Made by a program: the position numbers and the translations under genes
Notes under the pieces: model-generated
What the model saw: the letters and a program-made list of their open reading frames with translations, nothing else
Told to the model about the DNA's origin: nothing
Databases searched by the model: none
In this document: in pieces, positions 28,977-39,736 of the stretch
Layout: each line of letters starts with the position of its first letter
How positions within the stretch are numbered: position 1 is the first letter of the stretch
From: Helianthus annuus
Lineage: Eukaryota > Streptophyta > Magnoliopsida > Asterales > Asteraceae
Direction: 5' to 3'
Assembly: GCF_002127325.2 (NCBI RefSeq)
Contig: NC_035449.2
Coordinates: 82,369,657-82,433,656 of the forward strand
DNA: 64,000 nt

Positions 28977-29830
28977 TTCTCCCCTTGTTAAGAAAATTTC
29001 GTCCCAAAATTTTAGTTCTACTACTAGATGCAGGGGAGTTGGGGAACAAATGTGGGTATTTTGCTTTCATGTGATCTTAACGCTCCCAAGTGAATTCTGG
29101 GCCGTATCGTGCGTTCCAACGAACCTTGACGAGTTTAACACTACTCCGTCGCGTCTTGTTAACCTTCCAATCAGTAACCACAACAGGTTCTTCAGTAAAG
29201 TGGAGTGCGTCGTCAATATGAACTTCGTCGGCAGGAATGATAATTGTTTCTTGAGTTGGACTCTTATTTCAGATTAGATACATGAAATGTATCATGAACG
29301 CCATTAAGTTCTGCGGGTAGATCCAACTTGTAAGCTACAAGACCAATCCTTTCCAGGATTTTGAATGGTCCAATGTATCTTGGGTTCAACTTCCCATGCT
29401 TCCCAAAGCGTGCTACACCATTCCAGGGTGAAACCTTTAACAAAACCATATTTCCTACCTCAAACTCTAGAGGTTTCCTTCTTCGGTCCGCATAACTCTT
29501 TTGTCGATCACGAGCCGCCTTGATGCGCTCTCGGATCTGTATAATCTTGTCTGTCATCTCTTGAACCAATTCAGGACCAACAAGCTGTCTATCACCCGCG
29601 TCTGCCCAGCATAACGGTGATCGACACTCGCGTCCATAGAGAGCTTCGAACGGTGAGGCTTGAATGCTTGCATGATAACTGTTGTTGTATGAAAATTCAG
29701 CCAATGGTAGGTGAGTGTCCCAACTTCCACCTAATCCATTACGCAAGCTCGCAGCATGTCTTCTAGCGTTTGAATCATTCGTTCGCTCTGGCCGTCAGTC
29801 TGTGGGTGAAAAGTCGTGCTATAACCTTCT
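28977..29830 (-). pseudogene. Element E integrase C-terminal part and chromodomain-like end
   Basis: The minus strand from about 29830 shows the integrase motif [10 protein letters not shown], a frame change near 29745, then the open frame 29746-29264 with [33 protein letters not shown] and [13 protein letters not shown], characteristic of gypsy integrase core end and GPF/Y module. After a stop at 29264 a changed frame carries LHFTEEPVVV and KVRWNARYGPEFTWER (about 29220-29095), a chromodomain-like module of chromoviruses. CTTAACAAGGGGAGAA next to the LTR (28992-28977) is the polypurine tract. The HHCC zinc finger and the first catalytic residues of integrase are absent. The product would have inserted cDNA into the genome. 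Confidence 0.85.
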
Positions 29831-31466
29831 GTCGCTGCATCAGCACGCAGCCTAAACCTTGACGCGAAGCGTCGCAATATACAACGAAGTCGTCAGTGCC
29901 TTCGGGTAGAGACAAAATCGGTGCATCGCAAAGCTTGTTTTTCAACAACTGAAATGCTTCTTCTTGCTTGTCTCCCCATTCATACCTCTTGTCTTTTTGA
30001 GTGAGGGAGGTCAATCGTTGAGCGATTTATGAAAAATCCTCAATAAACCTGCGATAATATCCTACCAAACCTAGGAACCGTCGAATCTCGGTTGGTGTCT
30101 TCGGAGTCTCCCAATTCTTGATTGCCTCGATCTTTGTAGGATCCACATGAATTCCATTTCCATTAACCACGTGACCAAGGAACTGAACTTCACGCAGCTA
30201 GAACTCGCACTTCGAGAACTTCGCGTACAACTTCTCTTTCTTAAGCAGCTCTAAAATAGCTCTTAAATGTTGCTCATATTCTTCCTTTGTCTTCAAGTAG
30301 ATCAAAATTTCGTCAATAAACACGATCACAAACTTATCGAGGTACGGCTTACAAACTCTATTCATCAAATCCATGAATATTGCTGGTGCGTTCGTCAGAC
30401 CAAACGGCATAACCAGAAACTCATAGTGCCCATAGCGAGTCCTAAAGGCCGTCTTTGGAATACTTTCCTCTTGAATCCTCAACTGGTGATATTCTGATCG
30501 AAGATCGATCTTGGAGTAAAAACTTGAACCTTGTAGTTGATCGAACAGGTCATCAATCCTTGGCAAAGGATATCTATTCTTAATGGTCAACTTGTTAAGC
30601 TCTCGGTAGTCGATACACATGCGGAAACTACCATCTTTCTTCTTAACGAACAAAACTGGAGCTCCCCAAGGCGAGAAGCTTGGTCTGATAAATCCCTTAT
30701 CCAATAGCTCCTGAAGTTGCGTTGACAGCTCTTGCATTTCTGAAGGCGCAAGTCGATAAGGTGCCTTGGCTACAGGCGTGGCGCCTTGAACTAAGTCAAT
30801 GTGGAATTCGACTTGTCGCTGCGGTGGCAATCCTGGCAAGTCTTCGGGGAAGACCTCAGGATATTCCTTCACAACTGGGATATCTTCTATCTTTGGTTCA
30901 ACGGCCTCTTTATCCATGATGTGTGCCAAGAAGGCGACACATCCTTTCTGTAAACACTTTCGAGCCTTCAAACAGCTAATGATCCTTAGGGGCGTATCGC
31001 GCTTCTCTCCATGTACCACAATTGTTTCTCCATTCACCATCAGAATGCGAATAACCTTCTCGTGACAAACGATCTTCGCGCGGTTACTTGACAACCAATC
31101 CATTCCGACTACCACGTCGAAGCTTCCCAACTCGACGGACAGAAGATCAAGCGTAAACTCGTGCTCTCCCAGTTCTATCACGCAACCTCTGATTACTTCA
31201 TTTGCTTCTACTAGCTTCCCATTAGCTAGTTCTATCGAATATGGAATATCTAGCTTACTAGCTACCAACCCAAGTATTTTCTTAAACTCTAGCAATGCAA
31301 AACTATAATCGACACCAGTATCAAACAGTACAGATGCAAAGCGTTGATTGATAGGGAACGTACCAGTGACCACATTTGGATCTTGGCATGCTTCCCTCGC
31401 TCCGATGTTGAAAACCCTTCCTTGTGCTTGATTTAGCTTTGGGCACTCTCTCTTGAAATGCCCCAC
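29820..31466 (-). pseudogene. Element E protease, reverse transcriptase and partial RNase H
   Basis: The open frame 31466-30198 (minus) contains the aspartic protease site [11 protein letters not shown] (residues about 46-56; Val in place of the usual Ala), [12 protein letters not shown], then RT with [37 protein letters not shown] and the catalytic box FIDEIL near 30310-30320. The second catalytic Asp is Glu, so RT should be dead. TAG at 30200-30198 sits where Trp is usual. The frame then continues through a stop near 30026 to the RNase H start [17 protein letters not shown] (about 29890-29835). RNase H is cut short at about 29820-29835 and joined directly to late integrase sequence, an internal deletion of roughly 1 kb judged from family layout. 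Confidence 0.88.
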
Positions 31467-32724
31467 ATCTCCACAATTAAAACAACCTGGTCCTCGACCA
31501 TTACCATTTCCATTACCCTGATTGTTGTTTTGGTTGCGATTTTCACTCCCAGCTTGATTTCCAAAATTACCACGGTTTCCATTTCCACCATTTCCTCCTT
31601 GTGGGCGGTTTCCATACCCATTACCACCACGGTTGTTGTTCCCATTACCAAAACCTCTCTGACCACCACGACCTGTACCAACCCAACACGTCTCCTTCGA
31701 GTGACCAACTCTACCACAAGACTCTCATTTTCCAGCTCGGCATCGTCCATTGTGATGTAACTGACACGCATCACATTTGGGCAAGGTGCCCATATACCCT
31801 TTTCCCTTGTTTTGAACACTAGTTTTGTCTTCACTTGTGGGTTCACTTCTTTCTTTTTGCTAGCACTGCTGTACCCTTCTTAATGTTTGAGAACTTCCTT
31901 TTGTTGTCACTCGAGGACTCAACGTGAGTCTCCTTTTTCTTCTGGTCAGAAATCGAGAACTTGTTCAACCTGATAGCCTCTTCAGTCAGTGATATACTCA
32001 GATCAATAGCCTCGGTTATTGTGGCAGGCTTCGACGTTGTCACCATACTCATAATCTGAGGTTCCAACCCCGAAATAAAACGCTCAATGCGTTTGAATTC
32101 CGGATCAACCATATACGGCACACCGCGTGACAAGTCGTGAAATCTCTGCACATATTCAGCAATTTTCGGGCCGTCCATCTTGAGGTTCCAGAATTCAGTT
32201 TCCAACTTTTAGATTTCAGCTCTGGAGCAGTATTTCTTTCACATAAGCTCTTTCATTTCATCCCATGTCATGGCATAAGCAGCTTCTTCCCCCAAGGTCT
32301 GGACTTAAAGATTCCACCAGGAAAGCGCTCCGTCTAAGAACAATCCGGAGATATAGGTGACTTGGTGTTGTGGAGCACACTTGCTCATCATGATCACAGA
32401 ATCAGTCTTCTCCGTTCATCTGAAAAAAGCTACAGCACCCCCGGTGTCGTCGAAATTCAAGGGCTTACAGTCTAAGAACTGTTTATAGGTGCAGCCTGTA
32501 CAAGGAACATCATTCACATAAAGCATTAGCGATTGCACATGGAATATCCAAATGTAACGTAATGTTTCTTTAATGACTTAAACATTACCAAGGGGTGGGT
32601 TGCTTCCCGAGGTACCTCCGCTATGCTTGGAGCGTAAGGCCTCGTGTTGTGCTATCGCCCGTGAAATACGTTCTTGTAACTCGGCCTCAGTTGTAGGCAG
32701 TGTGTTGTCTCTTCAAGGTGGCAT
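31430..32724 (-). pseudogene. Element E gag, many stops
   Basis: The minus-strand ATG at 32724 begins MPP-stop-RDN, the usual chromovirus Gag start with a CGA-to-TGA like change (TGA 32715-32713). Then come TEAELQERISRAIAQHEALR, the Gag core near 32500-32200 with several stops (CTYKQFLDCKPLNFDDTGGA, SWWNL), an open stretch 32205-31843 (MDGPKIAEYVQRFHDLSRG, ERFISGLEPQIMSMV, TITEAIDLS), a G/N-rich linker, and a CCHC zinc knuckle [14 protein letters not shown] at about 31490-31448. Frame changes occur near 31840. The 414-base frame 31846-31433 listed by simple ORF finding is the wrong frame for most of its length. Confidence 0.8.
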
Positions 32725-33105
32725 CTTCTATAAGAAGATTGTATAGGTCAGGTCTTATGCATATAAGTATGTAGTATGCGTATGTAATAACATTCATCAA
32801 CACAAGTAAACACATAACATCCCATGTCATAACACAAACGAGTAATCCAACAACGTGTATAATGAGAATGTTGCGATTGAGCTTTCATATAACAATGACC
32901 ACAATTACAGTTTTACAAGTTCATCAAATGTATCATATCCCAACAAAAAGGACTACAGGGTCACATCACCCTTGTCCAAAAATATACATCATACTACAAT
33001 AATCAAAAGTCAATAAGTCAAAAGTGGTCTTCAAAAGCTGTGCAATCTGGGCTCAAAAGCTACACTCTCACCAAAAGTAAGCTACCTGCATAAAACCAAA
33101 AACTG
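32725..33105 (-). other. Non-coding gap between accessory ORF and gag of element E
   Basis: About 380 bases with no supported frame, between the stop of the proline-rich ORF and the gag ATG. Long enough for a leader or internal initiation signal, but no motif is recognised. Confidence 0.5.
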
Positions 33106-34623
33106 CTATGCTGATGGAGGAGGAGGAGGAGGTGGAGGAACGAAACGCAACCTGTGCCAATGCGCTAAATCCTCCTCAAGTGCATGAACAATACGCAACA
33201 GATAGCTAATCTGCTGCTCCATAGTAAGAAAATGGACGTCAAAATTTGGGTATGGCAGAAGTGGAGCCAGTGGAGTCGCGAATGGTGACTGACAAGTGTA
33301 AGGTGGAGGACGCGGGATCCTCTCTAACTCCATGACTCCGCGACACAACAACTCCTGCTGGAGCTGTAACGACAAAAGCAAATCATCCCTGGTGTATCCA
33401 GCATAATGTGAAAGATGATATGGGTCAGAAACAGGCATCGTGTTGGGCAAAAACCAAATAAGTGGCTCGCCCGAGGGTGCAGAAACAAAAGGAGCAGTGT
33501 GTGTAAACTGCGGCATGAAAGGATCGGCTGCTGACACAGAAGGTATATGACTGGGCTGCTGATTCGATGGTCCTTCCCCTGGATGGGGAGGAGGGATATC
33601 CTGAAGGAACGTGACCGGTAGATCTGTACGGTGAATGTCAGACACATGTGGGTGAAACGGGGCGATATTAATGGGTGCATGTACAGGTGCAGGTGGGGGA
33701 GTAACAGGTCTAACAGAAGGAGGAAAGTCGTCATCGTCCTCGATCCACCCATTGTGGGTGAATGCATATCTGGGGTCAACCTGGGCAGCAAAAGGAGCAT
33801 GATCAACAAGTATAGGAATCGGGTCAGGTAAAGGTGGTGCAACAACTGGTATGTCAACAGGTATAGGGTCATGCTCAGGTAAAGGATCGTGTGCTGGTAT
33901 AGGCTCGGGTGCAATCTCAGGCTCAGGGTCAACTAGGGCTAACTCAATATTAGAGGGTATCATGTCAGGAGCGATAGGTGCCTCAAAAGGCTACTCATCA
34001 AAGACAAACTCAAACTCATGCTCAAGGTCAAAGTCATGTGGAAAGACAGGATCAAACTCATCGTCAAACTCAAAGTCCTGTGGAGGGACGGGTGCGGCAG
34101 ACATAGCTGTGTTAGAGTCAGAGTCAGTGGGATAGCGCTGCAATCCCAGTGCATGTAAAGTAGAAGATGACACAGACTCAAATGAATCGGGACCAGAATG
34201 GTCAGACAAAATCTCCACGACAGGAACCTCGACAAGTGGAATAGCAATGACATCAGCGACTAGAATCTCAATAAGAGGAATAACATCATCATCATCGACT
34301 GGAACTCCATCATCCTGGGGACCCTTAATAAAAAGATCGACGTCGTCGTCAAACATAGCATCAAGAGGCAGATCCTCGAGAGGAAATGCAGCAAGAGGAA
34401 AAGGAGCAGGGATCTAAACAAGAAGTAGATCCTCGCTAGGAAGACCATCAGCTAGCGGCATAACATCGCCAAACTCTGGTAAAGCAAACGGCTGGAAATC
34501 ATCATCGTCGCTACTCGTGGTGTCAGATGTAAAAACCTCATCCTCTGGGATGATCTCGTCATCCGAAACTATAGTCGTAGGGTGTACCGTATCGGATACT
34601 CTACTCTCAGAAGAAGATGACAT
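33106..34623 (-). pseudogene. Element E accessory acidic/proline-rich ORF upstream of gag
   Basis: One minus-strand frame from ATG 34623 to the stop at 33106 (about 506 codons), broken only by in-frame TAG codons at 34416-34414 and 33993-33991. The N-terminal third is very acidic (SDDEIIPEDE, SSDDDDF, DDDDVIP, FEFDDEFDP). The middle is rich in Pro, Ala and His (PEPIPAHDPLPEHDPIP). The C-terminus has a possible short coiled coil (TMEQQISYLLRIVHALEEDL) and ends in eight prolines. No known domain; it is separate from gag, whose start is 380 bases downstream. Similar low-complexity ORFs occur before gag in composite-family gypsy elements as far as I recall, but the function is unknown. Confidence 0.7.
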
Positions 34624-34721
34624 AGTGTCTGTAACAACACAATCACAATATATACACATATATCAACAATCATCCAAATAAGCATGTAAGTAATAACAAT
34701 GTAAGCATGTATACATCCTAG

Positions 34722-34940
34722 TCTTCCCAGACTATTCCACCCAGCCTCTCACACTGAACCCCTAGTCTCTCAGACTAAAACTCCCCAGTTTCCCAAACTA
34801 AACTACCTAGTCTCTCAGACTAAACTTCTCCAGTCTCTAAGACTCAATTTCCCCAGTCTCTAAGACTAAATTTCCCCAGTCCTAAGACTGAACCTTCCCA
34901 GTCTCTAAGATTAAACATCCCCAGTCTCTAAGACCGAATT
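34722..34940. repeat. Tandem palindromic repeat in element E leader
   Basis: About nine imperfect units of 20-26 bases of the form CCCCAGTCTCTAAGACTAAA. Each contains an inverted repeat AGTCT...AGACT, so the transcript could fold into a row of short hairpins. It lies between the primer site and the accessory ORF. Confidence 0.85.
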
Positions 34941-35109
34941 ATAAACATAGCCTTGAAATGTGTTTTTATGCCTTTTGTTTGTAAAAATGTTTGTTCCCTG
35001 GATTTGGACACTTTGTGTATGCAATTAAAATATGTTTGAAAACATTTTTGTGAGAGCCCTAATGATCGTAGTCTAGACTCGAGAAAGAATCCTAGTTCGC
35101 TGCGATCGA

Positions 35110-35122
35110 AGCTCTGATACCA
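35110..35122 (-). promoter_or_regulatory. Primer-binding site of element E
   Basis: The minus strand reads TGGTATCAGAGCT, complementary to initiator-Met tRNA, three bases from the LTR edge at 35126. Confidence 0.92.
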
Positions 35123-37021
35123 AGCTGTCACACCCTGACTTTTGCGGAAGCGTGGTTATTGGTGTGACTTCTTAATACCATAGCATTCAATCATAATAAT
35201 GCTATATGATAAAAACATGAGATGTTCATCCATTAATTAAGTTTAGAAAATACCACAACATACTTGTCTGAAAACATCGACACCAAATTAAGTTACAAAC
35301 CATGACATGTCTAACTGAGTTCATAAAGACTCCACAAAAGATTTTAAATAAAACCTGGTTTAGAAACATGTATCCCGTCCAGGAATAGGATACACCCCCT
35401 AAACTCAACAACCATGGATAACATCTTTTATTCACGACGCAGCTTGAAGACACATGCATACACCTGCCAGATCCACTAGTTCCCTGAAATACATGTAGTT
35501 TAAAAAAAACATCAACAAAAGTTGAGCGAGTTCATGCGTTTTGTGTAAGTATGTATAAACCTTTGTAAAAAGTGTATGTATGTATGTCTGTAAGTCCCAG
35601 TATTAAAGCAAACAAGGAAAAGATCACCAATGGTTTGCAAGGCCACTGATATGTGTGACGGTGTAGGAAGACTCAAACCTAGCAAAGCTGTACCGGGCTT
35701 CCGGCTAGAAGACATAGTCACCCTATGGGCCACCCTGGTCCTCATGGGTGTGGGCTCGCTACACCCAAATAGATCTATCACTCATGCCCCTCGGTCCTTA
35801 TACTAGGATTAATGGTCCCAAGTATCCGTCTACCCATTCACATTATCTATGGTTCTTTCCTAGGCTAACCATACCAATTGTATTTGTAGTAATCCTTTTG
35901 TAACATGTATTTTACCCCCGAAGTTAATAAACAAAACAGTTTAAAGAAAAAGGGGGACATGAACTCACTGTATTGCGTCTTCAGAATCCTAACCCAAACT
36001 TCTTCAGCAAACCCGACTACCTACAATGTACTACTGTCTATTAGGCGAACGGGCCGTGCCAAAACTTAGAGTTACGTTTCTTTCATGTCTTCAAAATTAT
36101 ATTTAATTTTTGGAATAATTGTTTACGCAATATTTCTGTATTAATACTTCTCAAGTATTTATTTTTGTATTTCCTTCCCAAGGATGGGGGTATTTCATAC
36201 ATGTACTTTCGTATTCTCGTATTGGTATTCTCAAAATAATATATTTTCAAGTCTCACTTTAGAAAATATTTATATAACTTATTTGTCAAAAATAATGTAT
36301 TCCAAGAAAATATATATTTTTCCTAAAAATCATATATCTTCTAACTATACTAGGAAAATATATTTTTATCTCCGAAAAATAACATATTTTCTTCTTGTTG
36401 AAAATATGACATAACTTGGTAGTATGTACAAAAATCATGTTTTCACTTCTTGTATCCAAAATAATATTTACCAAAAATATATTTGTAACGTATTTTCCGG
36501 AATATTTCATAAGTTACGTTCTTTCGTTCGGTTTCGCAATATTAAGTGTGTAACTTATATATTTATTCCTTGTGATCTTTGGTATTATTTTGGATTGTAA
36601 GTTCTTGGTATTTTTGTTAAGTTATATTAAGTGTCTTTAATATAAATATATATATTCTAAATATATATTCACCCATTTTTATTTATAAAAATCAACCTCC
36701 AATATTTGTATTTTTGTTACAAAAATTATGGCAAAGTTTATTTTGAAAACCTAGGATCAAAATACACTTGTAAATATTTGTTAGAAAATATTTCTTTGAG
36801 TGTTTATATTTTTAGGAAATTTTGCCATAGTTTCCCCTAAAAATGGAAGTGTCCATGCTATTTAAGCATATCATTTTCTTTTCAAAAATCATCACAACAA
36901 TCAACAATCAATCCCTAAACAACTTACACTTACCAAGTGCAAAAACTATTCAATTTACATAACAATGTGAACTTAATCTTTTACAAAAACTTGTAGTAAC
37001 TTGGTAATGTTTTTAGTAGGT

Positions 37022-37026
37022 CTAGT
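37022..37026. repeat. Target site duplication of element F (left copy)
   Basis: CTAGT, repeated exactly at 43019-43023. The uninterrupted site is seen in the other E LTR near 27227-27231, confirming the insertion. Confidence 0.95.
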
Positions 37027-37452
37027 TGTTGATGCATATTTTGTCTATCGCCTTCGTCAATCCGAGTCATAGTGAAAAGCCGGAAGGAATCAAGTGCATA
37101 ACGTCATATTTAGTTAGAAATGGCAAGGTGGCAAACTTGTAATTAATGTGAACTTTCATTAAAAGCCTTGACCATATAAATAGGGTGTTATGTCATAGTT
37201 TTAGTAAGTTTTTGAAAAAGACTTTTGGAAGACTTTTAGAAGAGATTTAGAGAGGAGACTTGGAGAAGACTTTCTAGAGAGAGAAAGTAGAGAGAGAAAG
37301 TTGTGTATTTGTGATTCTTGTACCGTACACGTCAAATTCAGCAATGGAATCACATTAGTAGTACGTTATCGTGTGTTCGGTCACGTTCGTTCATGGATTC
37401 CGCACGTGAAACGTTCATTACGCAATCGAACGGTATCAAAACCGGTCCTACA
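37027..37452 (+). repeat. Element F 5' LTR
   Basis: 426 bp, TGTTGATGCATA...GGTCCTACA. It differs from 42593-43018 at about 37209, 37397 and 37417. The second half has purine-rich GAGAGAGAAAG repeats. Confidence 0.95.
37175..37182 (+). promoter_or_regulatory. Putative TATA box, element F LTR
   Basis: TATAAATA within the 5' LTR. The sister element G has the same box in its LTR (minus strand, 62678-62685), also within an ATAGGTG/ATAGGGTG context. Confidence 0.65.
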
Positions 37453-37454
37453 AG

Positions 37455-37466
37455 TGGTATCAGAGC
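37455..37466 (+). promoter_or_regulatory. Primer-binding site of element F
   Basis: TGGTATCAGAGC two bases after the LTR end, complementary to initiator-Met tRNA. Confidence 0.95.
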
Positions 37467-38536
37467 TAGGAGCTCGATTGCTTGATCAAACACGTTGTTT
37501 TCGTACTGATTCAGAGCCGATTCAGATCCAATTTCGTCGATTTTTCATATTCTACTCGTTCTTTTCTGAAAAACGTCAAATTGAACTGGTAAATACGGTC
37601 CAAATCGTCTGATTTTTGGATATGAGGTGCGTTTAGACCCGATCTACAACCCTACCAAGTTTCAGCCCGAAACTCCAAGCCGTTTTGGAGAAATCTCGAT
37701 TTTTAGGTCCGAATTCGCAGGTGTGGATCGCTTTCTTGAACACCTGGATCGCTTTTGTGGATCGCTCATTGAATGATCCTGAACCGCTCGAAAATTGTGT
37801 TGTGGATCGCTCATAGAATTTTCTAAATCGCTCATATGACAAAAATAAACCTCTGGATCGCTTTTAAGAATCACGTGAACCGCTCATAGGGTTATGTGTG
37901 AACCGCTCAAAATCATTAAGTCTTGGATCGCTCAAACAGACTTTGAGGTGAACCGCTCTTATGTCGTCTTCTTCACATGACTATCTGATTTTGCAGGTTA
38001 TTGTCAGTTGCAGGTTCACCGCCAATTAAGACCAAATTGAAATCCTACAATCATCGCTCATTAGTTGTTTTTAAAACTGCACACCCAACCGCCCCATTAA
38101 GCAAAGATTAACCAATCATCAAAGACCATGACAGTTTAGAATCGGCCACTACTCATTATCAGCCCACTTAATCCAAAAACCACCGCCCCACTTAAAGTGA
38201 AGGTCCAACCGTCCATATTATCCAATCATACTTTCACTCCACCCAAACAAATTAACCCACCGCCATTTTCTATTACAAAGCACCGTCCATTTCTAAGCCC
38301 ACCGCCCCACTTACCCAATCACTAAAGCCCAACTTCATCACATTTCACCGCCCCATTAGCTGATATTAATTCACTGCTCACTCCTAGTATTAATCTGGAC
38401 CGCTTATTCGGATTGATTTGGATCGCTTTTTTCAGACAAATTCTTTGAACCGCTTATTCGAACATCGGTTGGATCGCGTATTCGAACATCGGTTGGATCA
38501 CTTATTTGGCAGTTTGAAAAACCGAGTTAAGAAATC
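37467..38536 (+). other. Element F leader with GGATCGCT/GAACCGCT motif clusters
   Basis: Just over 1 kb between primer site and gag. Two clusters (37736-37962 and 38396-38505) contain about 17 copies of an 8-base motif GGATCGCT or GAACCGCT at irregular spacing, separated by a C-rich part in which CACCGCCCC recurs. No ORF uses the clusters in a consistent way. The leader is where a packaging or translation signal would be expected, but that role is inference. Confidence 0.75.
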
Positions 38537-39736
38537 ATGGGTTTCAATGTGTTTAATATGACTCAGGAAACAATGGATAAAATAAGGGAATTAGAGACAG
38601 AATTTGATTCGTTTTCAAGGTTTCCAGGAGAAAATACAAAGAGTATCATTAAGAGATATATCCATCTTGTTAGTTCAATGTCTGATTTAGATATTACAAA
38701 AGAACCAGAAGAGTGGGTTGAAAAATTTATCAGTGCGTTACCGAAAGAAGAATGGGAAGATTATGTCTTGAACTTGAAAAGTTCTAGAGAATTTTCTCAA
38801 CGGACAATTACTCCACTCATTAAAAGGATTGAAGAACAGATGGTGATCAAGGATGAGAAAAGGAAAGAAAAAGCTGTAAAAGTCAAAGAATCTGTAAAGA
38901 ATGAATTGTCAAGGTCTGCATCAGTATGCTCAAATTGTCACAACTTCAAGACAGTCAATGCCAAACTTGTGAAGGATGCAGAAAGTTTAGCATTGGAGAT
39001 CAAGAAATTGAACAATAAGAAGAAAGCTGATGAAAAACAGATTCTAGACTTACAGGGTATTTGTGAGAAGTTGAAAGTCGAAAATGGCAAACTGTTAGGT
39101 AGTGTGAACAGTTTGACATTAGAGACCAAAGGTTTAAAAGAAAATGAAAAGGTTTTTGAAAGCAAACAGAAATCATCTGAAAATGAAGATTTCTGGATAA
39201 AATTGGAGAACAAAAATCTTAAAGCAAATGAAGTGAAACTTCAAGAACAGATAAATGTTTTGGAAAATGAAAAATCGGTTCTTGAAAATTTGAAAAATGA
39301 TAATGAAAATTCAATCAAGTCTCATCTTGAAAGAATATCTAAGCTTGAAGACGAAGCTAAGAGTTCAAGGATCAAGATTGATGAACTTGAAAAGAAATTG
39401 ATCAGTTTTGCGACTAAATCTGACAAGTTGAATATTCCTTGTCCAAAACCGATCAATTCAGATCCAATAAGTGACTGTGTCACAAACTTTGACTCTGTCA
39501 AAGTTGAAGATTGTGATGATGCATCCGATGATGAAAATATTAAAAAAGAAAAACAAAAATTGTTTTTAAATTTGAAAGAAAAATCTCAGAAAACTGTTTT
39601 GCAATCGACCGAAAAAGGTGAATGTTCTAAGCAAAAGCCTTTGAAGAAGAAAGCAGAACAGAAACAAAAAGATAATAAAAGTTCATCGGATCGATCATCC
39701 AATCAAAAACAAAATTTACAAAAAAATAAAAAATGA
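38537..39736 (+). CDS. Element F Gag, N-terminal capsid part and coiled coil
   Basis: 399 codons from ATG 38537. Residues about 1-110 match the second half of a UBN2-type Copia Gag (FPGENTKSIIKRYIHLVSSM, EEWVEKFISALPKEEWEDY, IKRIEEQ) and align with the Gag of element G near 60600-60400. The first half of the capsid domain found in G is missing, so the start is either truncated or internal. Residues about 130-290 begin with CSNC and form a long coiled coil rich in Leu, Lys, Glu and Asn; the C-terminus is Lys/Ser-rich. The frame ends in an A-run (KNKK then stop), and the next frame carries on with the zinc knuckles one base out of register, so 38537-40541 is probably one gene with a 1-base slip. 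Confidence 0.85.
   Translation: MGFNVFNMTQETMDKIRELETEFDSFSRFPGENTKSIIKRYIHLVSSMSDLDITKEPEEWVEKFISALPKEEWEDYVLNLKSSREFSQRTITPLIKRIEEQMVIKDEKRKEKAVKVKESVKNELSRSASVCSNCHNFKTVNAKLVKDAESLALEIKKLNNKKKADEKQILDLQGICEKLKVENGKLLGSVNSLTLETKGLKENEKVFESKQKSSENEDFWIKLENKNLKANEVKLQEQINVLENEKSVLENLKNDNENSIKSHLERISKLEDEAKSSRIKIDELEKKLISFATKSDKLNIPCPKPINSDPISDCVTNFDSVKVEDCDDASDDENIKKEKQKLFLNLKEKSQKTVLQSTEKGECSKQKPLKKKAEQKQKDNKSSSDRSSNQKQNLQKNKK

Noticed and set aside
31433..31846. 137-codon ORF in element E (MNPQVKTKLVFK...)
   Set aside because: Wrong frame over the G/N-rich Gag linker; the zinc knuckle lies in another frame.
33324..33932. 202-codon minus ORF overlapping the proline-rich ORF
   Set aside because: Shifted-frame shadow of the Pro/His-rich coding sequence; the other frame has the family-like composition and continues across the stops.
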